Source: Micromonospora sp. RP3T (GTDB lineage: Bacteria > Actinomycetota > Actinomycetes > Mycobacteriales > Micromonosporaceae). Taken from it: a DNA stretch of 59,245 bases. Position numbers and translations under genes: made by a program. Every line of letters starts with the position of its first letter. Within the stretch, counting starts at the first letter, position 1. The notes below the pieces were generated by a model, which did no database searches, had not been told where the DNA came from, and saw only the letters and a list, made by a program, of their open reading frames with translations. Positions 14,858-23,329 of the stretch are shown in pieces. The stretch is from positions 1-59,245 of the forward strand of contig NZ_PYPS01000043.1 in the NCBI RefSeq assembly GCF_003027925.1, written 5' to 3'.

Positions 14858-15967
14858 TCAGCGGGGTGGGCGGAGGGCGGTCAGCAGAGGGGTGAGGCGG
14901 GTGCGCAGGCTGGCCACGCCGCCGGGGAAGAAGTACACCGCCAGGATGAAGACGGTGCCCAGCACGAACAGGGGCTGGCTCAGGGGGTGGCTCAGGAAGG
15001 CGGGGAGGCTGTCCACCGCGTCGCTGCTGCCGAACGCGGTGAGCCGGTGGTCCAGGTACATGTAGAGGACGCCGCCCAGCACCGGGCCCCAGCGGGTGCC
15101 GGGGCCACCGAGCACCACCATCACCAGCAGCGACAGCGTCAGCTCGGACGACGTGATGTGCGGGCTGGCGCCGCCCACGATCAGCACGTAGACCACCCCA
15201 CCGGCGCTGGCCAGGCCACCGGCCAGGGTGAACGCGACGAGCTTGAACCGGTACGGGTCGAGCCCGAGCACCCCGATCCGCCGCTCGTCGTCGCGCAGCC
15301 CGGCCAGCACCCGCCCGGTCGGTGAGCCGCTGACCCGGTGCACCACCAGCACCACCAGCGCCAGGTACGCCAGCGCCAGCCAGTAGAGGTTGACCGTGTT
15401 GGTGACGCCGACGAGCGCCGACGGCAGCCCGGACACGTCAAGCGGCAGGCCCTCCTCGCCGCCGGTCAGCCCACCGAAGTCGCGGGCCACCAGGATCGCC
15501 CCGACCTGCGCGAACGCCAGCGTCACCATGGCGAACGCGATGCCCACGGTGCGCAGCGCCACCGCGCCGAGCAGCGCGGCCAGCGTGGTGCCGCCGGCCA
15601 CGGTGAGCACGGCGGCCTGCCACAGCGGCAGCCCGGCCTTGGTGACCAGGATGTCGGTGCCGTAGACGCCGGCGGCGAAGTAGAGCGCGTGCCCGAAGGA
15701 GAGCATGCCGGTGCGCCCGAACAGCAGGTCGTAGCCGGCCGCGAGCCCGCCGAAGACCAGGCAGATGGCGAGCAGTTGCAGCGTGCCCGGCGAGTTCAGC
15801 GGCCCTTCGAAGATGCCGGGCAGGTTCACCGTCGAGTACGGCAGCACCGCGGCCACTACGAGCGCCACCAGCGGCAGGTACGGGCGGAGGCCGTGCCAGC
15901 GGGAATGCCCGGGGGTCAGTTCGTCGGGCACCTGCGCCGGGGGCGCGTCGACCACCGAGTTGGTCAT
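14858..15967 (-). CDS. livM: Branched-chain amino-acid-type ABC transporter permease
   Basis: The 369-residue permease has about ten membrane helices and the LivM hallmark near its middle: GRTGMLSFGHALYFAAGVYG and, after it, DFGGLTGGEEGLPLDV. The closing helix ends in ILAVYFFPGGVASL, also typical. It forms the transmembrane pore with LivH and should import branched-chain amino acids or related small amides. The start is ATG 15967, overlapping the TGA of livH in ATGA, so the two permeases are coupled. It is the last gene of the livKGFHM operon. A longer frame running through livH in a different phase is not a real fusion. Confidence 0.93.
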   Translation of the reverse strand: MTNSVVDAPPAQVPDELTPGHSRWHGLRPYLPLVALVVAAVLPYSTVNLPGIFEGPLNSPGTLQLLAICLVFGGLAAGYDLLFGRTGMLSFGHALYFAAGVYGTDILVTKAGLPLWQAAVLTVAGGTTLAALLGAVALRTVGIAFAMVTLAFAQVGAILVARDFGGLTGGEEGLPLDVSGLPSALVGVTNTVNLYWLALAYLALVVLVVHRVSGSPTGRVLAGLRDDERRIGVLGLDPYRFKLVAFTLAGGLASAGGVVYVLIVGGASPHITSSELTLSLLVMVVLGGPGTRWGPVLGGVLYMYLDHRLTAFGSSDAVDSLPAFLSHPLSQPLFVLGTVFILAVYFFPGGVASLRTRLTPLLTALRPPR

Positions 15968-16854
15968 GCGTGAGCCACCTTTCCGGCCAGGCCCTGCGGA
16001 CGCAGCAGCAGCACCACGGCGAGCAGGCCGACGACGCACAGGTCGCCCAGCCCGGACGTGCCGTAGTAGTTGACGAACTGTTGCAGCAGCCCCACCGCGA
16101 CCGCCGCGTACGCGGACCCGACGACCGAGCCCATTCCGCCGATCACCACCACGATGAACGCGAAGATCAGCAGCGAGCCGCCCTGGCCGGGTGAGACGGT
16201 GCCGAAGTAGACGCCGCCGAGCGCGCCCGCCAGCGCGGCGGCTGCCCCGCCGATCGCGAAGACCAGCGTGAACGCCTTGCGCACGTCGATGCCGAGCGCG
16301 GTCACCATCTCCCGGTTCTCCACGCCGGCCCGGATGATCAGGCCGTACCGGGTCCAGCGCAGGAACGCCAGCAGCGCGCCGAGCACCAGCACCGCGGCGA
16401 CGATCAGCAGCAGCCCGGCGTTCGGCACCTGCGCGCCGAGCACCGACGTCACCTGACGGCTCCAGGCGGGGCGCGGGAACGTGCGCGGGTCCGCGCCCCA
16501 GGTGGCCTGGAGCAGCGCCACCCCGGCCAGCGACAGGCCGACGGTGACCAGCACCTGTTCGATGGTGCGGGAGTAGAGCGGCCGGATCAGCACCAGCTCG
16601 ACCAGCACCGCGACCAGCGAGCCGGCCAGCACGCCGAACAGCACCGCGACCACGAACCCGAGGCCGTCCGGCCCGGCGCCGGGCAGGTTGCCGGCCGCCC
16701 ACCAGGTCGCGTACGCGCCGACGCCGAGGAACAGGCCGTGCGCGAAGTTGAGCACGTCGGCGAGGCCGAAGACCAGGGACAGGCCGGACGCGACGAGGAA
16801 GTAGAGCGCCGCCAGGCCGAGCCCGGTCAGCGTCAACAGGACCACGGTGTTCAC
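15964..16854 (-). CDS. livH: Branched-chain amino-acid-type ABC transporter permease
   Basis: A 296-residue permease of the LivH family with about eight helices; ASGLSLVFGLADVLNFAHG near residue 22 is the family signature (Asn-Phe-Ala-His-Gly). GLTPGQGG-type and GGMGSVVGSAYAAVAVG segments follow where expected. It starts with GTG 16854, overlapping the TGA of livF in GTGA, and its own TGA overlaps livM. It pairs with LivM in the membrane. Confidence 0.93.
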   Translation of the reverse strand: MNTVVLLTLTGLGLAALYFLVASGLSLVFGLADVLNFAHGLFLGVGAYATWWAAGNLPGAGPDGLGFVVAVLFGVLAGSLVAVLVELVLIRPLYSRTIEQVLVTVGLSLAGVALLQATWGADPRTFPRPAWSRQVTSVLGAQVPNAGLLLIVAAVLVLGALLAFLRWTRYGLIIRAGVENREMVTALGIDVRKAFTLVFAIGGAAAALAGALGGVYFGTVSPGQGGSLLIFAFIVVVIGGMGSVVGSAYAAVAVGLLQQFVNYYGTSGLGDLCVVGLLAVVLLLRPQGLAGKVAHA

Positions 16855-17576
16855 GCCTTGACCTCCGCACCCACGCCGAGCAACGACTTCGTCAGCGCGG
16901 TCTCCAGCAGCAACTCGCGGGCGTCGCCGGTCCAGGCGACCCGGCCGGCGGAGAGCACCACCGCGTCGGACGCCAGCCGTCGCACCACCGCCAGGTTCTG
17001 CTCGACCAGCAGCACCGGCACGGATTCCGCGACCCGTTCCAGCACCTCGGCCACTTCGGTCACCACCTTCGGCGCCAACCCCTTGGTCGGCTCGTCGACC
17101 AGCAGCAGCCGGTTGTCGTTGAGCAGCACCCGGCCGATGGCGAGCATCTGCTGCTGCCCGCCGGAGAGCGAACCGGCCCGTTGCCGTCCGCGCCGGTCCA
17201 GCTCCGGGAAGAGCGCGAAGACCTTGTCGTACGCCGGGGTGGTGCCCCGCCGCTCGGCCAGCCGCAGGTTCTCCGCGACGGTGAGCCCGGCGAAGACGCA
17301 GCGGTCCTCCGGCACGTAGCCGAGCCCGTCGCGGACCAGCCGGTGAGTGGGGCGGGCGAGCAGGCTCCGCGCGCCCATCCGCACCGTGCCGCCCACCTCG
17401 CCGCCCCGGGGGGTGAGCCCGACGATCGCGCGCAGCGTGGTGGTCTTGCCGACGCCGTTGCGCCCGAGCAGCACGGTGACGCCGGTCGGCGCCACCTCGA
17501 ACGACACGCCCTGGAGGATGTGCAGTCCGGCGATCCGCACGGACAGGTCCGCCACGGACAGGACAGGTTCCACCAT
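16851..17576 (-). CDS. livF: Branched-chain amino-acid-type ABC transporter ATPase
   Basis: A 241-residue ATPase with Walker A GRNGVGKTT (~40), Q-loop region GYVPEDRCVFAGLTVAEN, the signature LSGGQQQMLAIGR (~140), Walker B LLLVDEP (~162) and H-loop replaced by the LivF-type LLVEQN (~190). The Q after VE instead of His is usual in this family. It powers transport together with LivG. ATG 17576 (MVEPVLSVADL) shares one base with the TGA of livG. Confidence 0.93.
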   Translation of the reverse strand: MVEPVLSVADLSVRIAGLHILQGVSFEVAPTGVTVLLGRNGVGKTTTLRAIVGLTPRGGEVGGTVRMGARSLLARPTHRLVRDGLGYVPEDRCVFAGLTVAENLRLAERRGTTPAYDKVFALFPELDRRGRQRAGSLSGGQQQMLAIGRVLLNDNRLLLVDEPTKGLAPKVVTEVAEVLERVAESVPVLLVEQNLAVVRRLASDAVVLSAGRVAWTGDARELLLETALTKSLLGVGAEVKA

Positions 17577-18319
17577 CAGAGGGCCTCCCCCAGGTACGCC
17601 TCCTGCACGGTGGCGTTGGCCATCACCGTGTCCGGGGTGTCGCAGGCGAGCAGCGCGCCGTGGTGCATCACGGCGATCCGGTCGGCCAGCTCCAGGATCA
17701 CGTCCATGTGGTGCTCCACCATGAGCACCGCCCGGCCGCTGTCGCCGGTCAGCGACTTGATCACGCGGACCAGCTCCGGCACGTCCTCGGCGCTCACCCC
17801 GGCCATCGGCTCGTCCAGCAGCATCACCCGGGGCTCCCCGGCGAGCAGCAGCGCGATCTCCAGCTTGCGTTTCTCGCCGTGGGCGAGCGTGCCGGCCAGC
17901 GCCGTACCCCGGTGGTGCAGGCCGACCCGGTCGAGCGCCGCGTCGGCGGCGGCGGCCACCTCCCGGTCGGCCGCCGCCCGCCGCCACAGCTTCATCGAGC
18001 CACCCCGGTGTGCCTGTACGGCGAGCCGGACGTTCTCCCGGACCGTCAGCGAACCGAAGACCGAGGACGCCTGGAAGGTACGCCCCAGGCCGAGCCGGGC
18101 CCGCCGGTGCGGCGGGAGCGTGGTGACGTCCGCGCCGTCCAGCAGGATCTTTCCCTCGGTGGGCCGGCGCAGGCCGGTGATCAGGTTGAACAGGGAGGTC
18201 TTGCCGGCGCCGTTGGGCCCGATCACGCCGAGGAACTCCCCCGGCGCCAGATCGAGGTAGACGGAGTCGACGATGGCGACCTCACCGATCCGCCAGGTCA
18301 GACCGCGGGTGGCGAGCAT
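17576..18319 (-). CDS. livG: Branched-chain amino-acid-type ABC transporter ATPase
   Basis: A 247-residue ATPase with Walker A GPNGAGKTS (~37), GLGRTFQASSVFGSLTVREN as LivG-type Q-loop, signature variant LAHGEKRKLEIALLLA (~150), Walker B VMLLDEPMAG and H-loop VEHHMDVI. The substitution LAHGE for LSGGQ is common among LivG proteins. Starts at ATG 18319, three bases after the end of livK. Confidence 0.93.
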   Translation of the reverse strand: MLATRGLTWRIGEVAIVDSVYLDLAPGEFLGVIGPNGAGKTSLFNLITGLRRPTEGKILLDGADVTTLPPHRRARLGLGRTFQASSVFGSLTVRENVRLAVQAHRGGSMKLWRRAAADREVAAAADAALDRVGLHHRGTALAGTLAHGEKRKLEIALLLAGEPRVMLLDEPMAGVSAEDVPELVRVIKSLTGDSGRAVLMVEHHMDVILELADRIAVMHHGALLACDTPDTVMANATVQEAYLGEAL

Positions 18320-18322
18320 CGG

Positions 18323-19525
18323 TCAGCCCTTCATCTGCGCGACCGGCGGCGCGCTCTCGGCACCGGTCAGCGTCTTCTGCGCGGTGGCCGTGAACGCGGT
18401 GCCGCTGCCGGTGAGCTTGGCCTGGTACATCGGCTGGAGCAGCGCGTGGTCCTCGGCGCGGATCTTCATGGTGCCCTTGACGCCCTCGAACTCCCAGCCC
18501 TCCAGCGCGGTGACCATCTTCTCCACGTCGTCGCCGCCCTCCTGCACCGCGCGCACCACCATCTGCGCGGCGGCGAACCCGTCCGGGTGGAACAGGTCGA
18601 GCGTGCCGCCGGGGATCTTCGCCTTGGCGGCCTTGGCGGCCTCGGTGTCGCTGGCCCCGTCGAAGTAGTGCGACAGGAACGAGATCTTGCTGCCGGCCGC
18701 GCCGAACGTCGGCCAGGAGGCGCGGATGTCCAGGCCGGTGACGACCGTGGTGGCGGCGAGCACGCCCTGCTGGTCGAGCGTCTGCCACATGGCGCCGGCG
18801 GTGGTGCCGGCCCAGGCGACGAAGAGCAGGTCCGGCTTGGCGGCCTTGATCTGGCTGGCGAACGGCGTGAACTCGGTGGCGCTGGCCGGCGCGCGGACGC
18901 TGCTCACGGTCGCGCCGGCGCCGCCGATCACGGCCTTCACGGCGGCCTCGTTGGCGTCGCCGAACGCGCCGTCCTGGGCGAACACCACGACCTTCTTGCC
19001 GGCCGCGTCGCCGATGAACGACTTGGCGGTCACCACGTCCTGCCAGGACTGCCGGCCGGAGCGGAACGTGTACTTGTTGGCGCCGGTGACCGCGTCGGTG
19101 GCGGCCGGGCCGGAGATGAACAGCACCTTGTTCTGCGCCGCGATCGGGGCCACCTGGAGCGCCACCCCGGAGGAGGTGGACCCGGCGATGATCTTCGTGC
19201 CCTTGCCGATCAGGTCCTTGGCGGCGGAGACGGCCTTGGCCGGGTCACCCGCGTCGTCGGCCTCGCTCAGCTCGATCTTCCGGTCGCCGACCTTGCCGGT
19301 GCCCTTGGTGGCGAAGTCGAGGCCGGCCTTGAACCCCTCGATGTACTGCTTGCCGTAACTGGCCAGCGGCCCGGACTGGGAGTAGACCAGGCCGACCTTG
19401 ACCGGCGCGGCGTCGCCGCCGCCGGAGGCGGTGTCCTGCGGGCTGCCACACGCCGTGGCGGCCAGCGCGGCCGCCACCATCGTGGCGGCGGAAAGGAACA
19501 CCCGTCGCGTGTGCCGGATCGTCAT
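18323..19525 (-). CDS. livK: Branched-chain amino-acid-type substrate-binding lipoprotein
   Basis: The 400-residue protein begins at ATG 19525 (MTIRHTRRVFLSAATMVAAA) with a twin-Arg-like signal peptide and a Cys at the end of LAATAC, so it is probably lipid-anchored. The mature part is a type I periplasmic-binding fold of the Peripla_BP_6 family (VGLVYSQSGPLASYGKQYIE near the start; IIAGSTSSGVALQVAPIAAQ around 120). It captures the ligand for LivHMGF. It is the first gene of the operon; ribosome site CTGGAG. The ligand could be a branched-chain amino acid, urea or an amide; the sequence does not decide. Confidence 0.92.
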   Translation of the reverse strand: MTIRHTRRVFLSAATMVAAALAATACGSPQDTASGGGDAAPVKVGLVYSQSGPLASYGKQYIEGFKAGLDFATKGTGKVGDRKIELSEADDAGDPAKAVSAAKDLIGKGTKIIAGSTSSGVALQVAPIAAQNKVLFISGPAATDAVTGANKYTFRSGRQSWQDVVTAKSFIGDAAGKKVVVFAQDGAFGDANEAAVKAVIGGAGATVSSVRAPASATEFTPFASQIKAAKPDLLFVAWAGTTAGAMWQTLDQQGVLAATTVVTGLDIRASWPTFGAAGSKISFLSHYFDGASDTEAAKAAKAKIPGGTLDLFHPDGFAAAQMVVRAVQEGGDDVEKMVTALEGWEFEGVKGTMKIRAEDHALLQPMYQAKLTGSGTAFTATAQKTLTGAESAPPVAQMKG

Positions 19526-19568
19526 TGCGACTCCAGGTGAGGACAGGAGGATTGTCAGTTGTCGGCTC

Positions 19569-19587
19569 ACGCTAGAAGTGACGTCAC
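19569..19587 (-). promoter_or_regulatory. Probable promoter and operator of the liv operon
   Basis: On the minus strand TAGCGT (19569-19574) fits a -10 box, and the perfect 10-bp palindrome GTGACGTCAC (19578-19587) sits three bases upstream of it, between -10 and -35. A repressor bound there would block the promoter. The binding protein is unknown. Confidence 0.4.
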
Positions 19588-19749
19588 CCACGGGCTATGT
19601 GGTCGACGCACACAAGTGCCCGGGACGGGATGGCCGCACGTTACAACCCCGGACACCGGCACGTAACCCAGCCGACCCGGGATGGCCCACCCCACCACGC
19701 GGAACGCGGCCACAGTGTCGACCCCGCCCATCGCGCCGCGCGTACGCGC

Positions 19750-19783
19750 GGCGGCCCGGCGGGGAACTCCCCGCCGGGCCGCC
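19750..19783 (-). terminator. Strong terminator hairpin after the vWA surface-protein gene
   Basis: A perfect 16-bp stem (19750-19765 with 19768-19783) closes on two bases; the stem contains CGGCCCGGCGGGGA and its complement. It lies 33 bases past the stop of the surface-protein gene. Confidence 0.8.
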
Positions 19784-19815
19784 CGGTCAGCCGGTCACCG
19801 GCCGACGTCTCCTCC

Positions 19816-22800
19816 TCACATCGTCCGGCGTCGCCGCCAACCCAGGACGGTCAGCACCACACCGGCTGCCGTCACCAGCGCGCCGCCACCGATCAGCCCG
19901 GTCAACTTCATGCCGGTGACCGGCAGGTGCTTACCCGGGTGGAACGGCGGGAACGGCTTCGCCGCCATCCGGTTCGTGAAGGTGCAGGTGATGTCCTGCC
20001 CCTGCGCCGGCGTGACCACGCCGTCCACCACCGACACCCGGGTGTCGGTGCCGGTGAGCACGCACTCCGGCGGCCCGGCCTGCTGGTAGCCCTTCGGGCC
20101 ACCGGACTCGCTCAGCCGGTAACCCACGCCGACCTGCACCGGCACCGAGGTGACGTCGGGGCTGCCGGACGGGCCGCTGATCGGGGTCGCCGCGTTTGTC
20201 GGTGCCGCGGTCAGCGTCCACTCGGTCGGAGCGGCCTTGCCCCAGACCTTCTTGACCAGGGTCAGGTGTGCCCCGTTCGGGTCGAGCTGGCCGTTGCGCC
20301 AGGTGCAGGTGTACGCGCGATCCGCGGCCGGGGTGAGCACGTTGCCCGGCGTGGGCGCCGGCTCGCCGGTGTCGTTGAAGACGCAGCGCAACTCCGTCAG
20401 CTCGTACCCGGCCGGACCGCCGCTCTCGCTGAGTCCGTACGGCACGCCGGCCGTCACCTCGACGTCGGTCACCGACGGCTCGCCGCTGCGTCCGCTGACC
20501 GGGGTCGCGCCGGAACCCTGCGGCGGGGTGGCGCTGAGCACCCAGTCGGTCGGCTTCGCCGTGCCTCCGAAGGTGTTCGCCACCTCCTTGACCAGCGTGA
20601 CCCGGCCGGTGGCCGGCGGCGCTGGCACGTCGGCGTTGACGAACGTGCAGGTGATGTCCTGCCCGAACGTCGGCGTCAGCACGTTGCCGGGCGTCCCGAC
20701 CGGCGTGGAGGTCCCGGTCAGCACACAGGTCGGCGTGCCGACCTGCTCGTATCCGGCCGGGCCGCCGCTCTCGGCGAGCGTGTACGCGAGGTTCGGGTTC
20801 ACCGCCGCCCCGGTCACGGCGGGTTCACCGCTGCGGCCGGTGACCGGTGTGGCCGTCCCGGCCGGCGGGGTGGCGCTGAGCACCCAGTCGGTCGGCTTCG
20901 CGGTGCCGCCGTGGGTGTTGCGCACCTCCTTGACCAGGGTCACCTGTGCCGGCTGGGCCTGGTTGACCGCGATGCAGACCACGGTCTGGCCGATCTGCAC
21001 GGCCACCTGGCCGTTCTCGCCGCCGAAGTCGGGGTTGACGCCCGGACCGGTGCGGTCGCGGACCCCGCAACTCCAGCTACCGGTGGCCGGCGGCTCGATC
21101 ACCGCGCCCGGCACCACGGTCTGGGTGAAGCCGGGAACGGTGCTCTCGCCGAGCGAGTAGACGGCTCCCTCGACGACCGGGTGGGCCGGGTCGCCGCTCT
21201 TCACCGTGAACCCGTTCGGCCCGTACGCGGTCAGGTCCCAGGCCGTCGCCGGCGGCGCGGGCGGGCCGTACGGGTTCTGCACGGACTTGGCCAGGATCAG
21301 CTTCGTCTCGCAGGTCACCGTGTTGGTGATCTGGTAGGTGTTGGTGCCGGCGGCGAGCGTCCGCTCACCGAGGTCGCCGCTGGCCGTGTTGGCGCACCCG
21401 GGCGGCAACGCGGTGATGGTCTCGTCGATGACGACCGACTGCCCCGCCTGGAAGGTGCTGTACGCGACGCCCCAGGCCGGCTGGTCGACGCCGGGCAGCA
21501 CCAGCGCGGCCTGGATGGAGACGTCCTGCTGCGGGTCCGGGACGGTCTGCCCGTTGACCACCCAGGTCTTGTTCACCACCACGGTCGCCGGCTGCGGCTC
21601 GGCCTGGTTGATCATCACGCAGCTCACCGCGTCGTTGGCCAGCGCGTCGACGCTGAACCCGGTGTCCCCGTTGTTGGCCACCAGCACCGGTTGGCCGCTG
21701 GCCGTGCAGGTGGCGTTGACGCCGCCCTGCTGGACCAGCGAATATCCGGCCTGCGGGGTCTCCGCGATCGCCACCGCCCGGCTCGGCTGTCCGCCGAGGT
21801 CGACGGCGAGGCTGACCGCGCCGGTGGAGGTGTCGGTGACGGCGCTCGGCGGGGTCACGCCGGTGCTGCTGGACGAGATGGTCCAACCGCCGGTCGGCTG
21901 CGGGTCGCCGCCGCCGGGCGGGATCACCATCTTGACCACGCTGACCGTGCCCCGGCAGTTGTCCAGGGCGAGTTCCCGGAAGACGGCGGCGAGCTGGTCG
22001 TAGTCGGTCTGGTAGTAGTCCGAGTTGGCGACCGGCCCGGAGATCGCGACCAGGTTGTCGGGCGCGCCGGAGACGCCGGCGCCCACACCGACCGCGACGA
22101 CCCGGGTCCCCTTGGCCTTGATCGCGTTGGCGGAGAAGATGCCGTTCTCCACCTCGACGAACCGGGTGAAGCTGCCGGTTCCCTGGACCGGCGGCGGGCC
22201 GTACACGGTGGGGTTGCCGTCGGTCAGGATGATCACGGCGTCGTAGTCGTAGGGGGCGGCGGCGATCTGCCACAGCCCCTGGTCCCAGTTGGTGGTGCCA
22301 CCGGCGGTCAGGCCGTTGATCGCGGCCTTGACCGTGTTCGCGCCGCTCTGGTCGGAGACCGGGATCGGGTTGAGCACCGCGGCGGCGTCGGTCGCGAACG
22401 TGTAGAGCGCGATCTGGGACGGGGTGCCGGTCAACGCGTCGACGAAGCCGTTCGCCGCGTTCTTGACCACCGGCAGGTCGGGCCGGATCGACCCGGACAC
22501 GTCGATCAGCAACGCGACGCGCAGGCCGCAGGAGGCGGGCAGGGCCGGGTTGTCCCGCTCGTCGGCCCACACCGCGCCACGCGCGGTCCGGTTCGTGTTC
22601 CCGGTGGTCACCGCCGGGAAGGTGTACGTCAGGTTGTTGGCCACCGCCCCGGTGAACACCCCGTTGTACGGCGTGGACTGGTAGGGCGCGCTGCCCCCGT
22701 TGCCGGTGACCAGGCTGTCGACGATCCGCCAGCCGCTCGGCGCGCTGCGCTCGACGATCCAGTAGCCCTGGTTGGTGCCGGTCCGTCCCGGCACGTCGAC

Positions 22801-23097
22801 CGAGCACTTGCCGCTGGCGTCGGTGGTGCAGGACGCGTCCGGCGTGGCACCCGGGCCGGGTCGGGTCCCGCTGACGCCCGCGTAGAAGTCGAAGGTGGCG
22901 CCGGCCAGCGGCCCGACGATCTGTTCGCCGGTGCGGTCGCCGCCCTTGTTGACGACGAGCGTCGCGTTGTTGGCGTCGGCGGCGCGCGCCGGCGTCGCCG
23001 CGTGCGGCCCCACCAGCGGTACCAGACCGCCCACCAGAGTCAGGGCGGCGGTCGCGCACCAACGGCGCCGCCCCCGTGTCATCGTGAGAATGGACAT
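19816..23097 (-). CDS. Large surface protein: vWA domain, Ig-like repeats, LPVTG wall anchor
   Basis: The 1093-residue protein has a signal peptide (to about ATPARA, residue 40), an N-terminal prealbumin/SpaA-like domain (about 45-150), a von Willebrand A domain (about 190-390) with MIDAS motif LLIDVSGSI, then six beta-sandwich repeats. The last ones repeat the pattern VTLVKEV..THGGTAKPTDW...YTLAESGGPAGYE...DITCTF. The C-terminus has LPVTG (about 1058-1062), a hydrophobic helix and RRRR: a sortase signal. It should be covalently attached to the wall and act as adhesin or pilin-like protein. Starts at ATG 23097. No sortase gene is in the window. Large plus-strand frames here are shadows. Confidence 0.9.
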   Translation of the reverse strand: MSILTMTRGRRRWCATAALTLVGGLVPLVGPHAATPARAADANNATLVVNKGGDRTGEQIVGPLAGATFDFYAGVSGTRPGPGATPDASCTTDASGKCSVDVPGRTGTNQGYWIVERSAPSGWRIVDSLVTGNGGSAPYQSTPYNGVFTGAVANNLTYTFPAVTTGNTNRTARGAVWADERDNPALPASCGLRVALLIDVSGSIRPDLPVVKNAANGFVDALTGTPSQIALYTFATDAAAVLNPIPVSDQSGANTVKAAINGLTAGGTTNWDQGLWQIAAAPYDYDAVIILTDGNPTVYGPPPVQGTGSFTRFVEVENGIFSANAIKAKGTRVVAVGVGAGVSGAPDNLVAISGPVANSDYYQTDYDQLAAVFRELALDNCRGTVSVVKMVIPPGGGDPQPTGGWTISSSSTGVTPPSAVTDTSTGAVSLAVDLGGQPSRAVAIAETPQAGYSLVQQGGVNATCTASGQPVLVANNGDTGFSVDALANDAVSCVMINQAEPQPATVVVNKTWVVNGQTVPDPQQDVSIQAALVLPGVDQPAWGVAYSTFQAGQSVVIDETITALPPGCANTASGDLGERTLAAGTNTYQITNTVTCETKLILAKSVQNPYGPPAPPATAWDLTAYGPNGFTVKSGDPAHPVVEGAVYSLGESTVPGFTQTVVPGAVIEPPATGSWSCGVRDRTGPGVNPDFGGENGQVAVQIGQTVVCIAVNQAQPAQVTLVKEVRNTHGGTAKPTDWVLSATPPAGTATPVTGRSGEPAVTGAAVNPNLAYTLAESGGPAGYEQVGTPTCVLTGTSTPVGTPGNVLTPTFGQDITCTFVNADVPAPPATGRVTLVKEVANTFGGTAKPTDWVLSATPPQGSGATPVSGRSGEPSVTDVEVTAGVPYGLSESGGPAGYELTELRCVFNDTGEPAPTPGNVLTPAADRAYTCTWRNGQLDPNGAHLTLVKKVWGKAAPTEWTLTAAPTNAATPISGPSGSPDVTSVPVQVGVGYRLSESGGPKGYQQAGPPECVLTGTDTRVSVVDGVVTPAQGQDITCTFTNRMAAKPFPPFHPGKHLPVTGMKLTGLIGGGALVTAAGVVLTVLGWRRRRTM

Positions 23098-23239
23098 TCA
23101 CAACCCCCGTACATGCCTGCCCTTGCCGCAGGACAACCAGGCCAGTATTGGGGGATATGTCCGTTTAGCGAGGCGCTTTGCGAATGATGAGCGCCCGTCA
23201 CCTCCGCCCGCACTCGCCGGCGTGGTCCCGGCCTCAGCC

Positions 23240-23283
23240 TTGGGTGCGTTTGTGGTCGCTCCAGCAACCACAGACGCACCCAA
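23240..23283. repeat. Stem-loop element with 21-bp arms
   Basis: TTGGGTGCGTTTGTGGTCGC (start of 23240-23260) and its partner AGCAACCACAGACGCACCCA (start of 23263-23283) match at 19 of 21 positions with a two-base loop. Both mismatches would be U-G pairs in an RNA copy of one strand. It lies in the 232-bp gap between the glycerophosphodiesterase gene and the surface-protein gene. Similar in layout to the element at 46775-46822. Confidence 0.85.
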
Positions 23284-23329
23284 AGCCAATCGCCACCACT
23301 TCCTACCGAGCCAACGAGCCGACCGGGCG

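Noticed and set aside
14858..16870. A 670-residue frame that would fuse livH and livM
   Set aside because: The first part is livH read in the wrong phase; livM has its own ATG overlapping the livH stop in ATGA.
19597..23187. 1196-codon plus-strand frame opposite the vWA gene
   Set aside because: The minus strand has signal peptide, MIDAS, repeats and LPVTG; the plus frame is Arg/Gly/Ala filler.
23098..23329. Short gene in the gap upstream of the vWA gene
   Set aside because: Possible frames here read through the 23240-23283 hairpin and have no ribosome site or coding bias.
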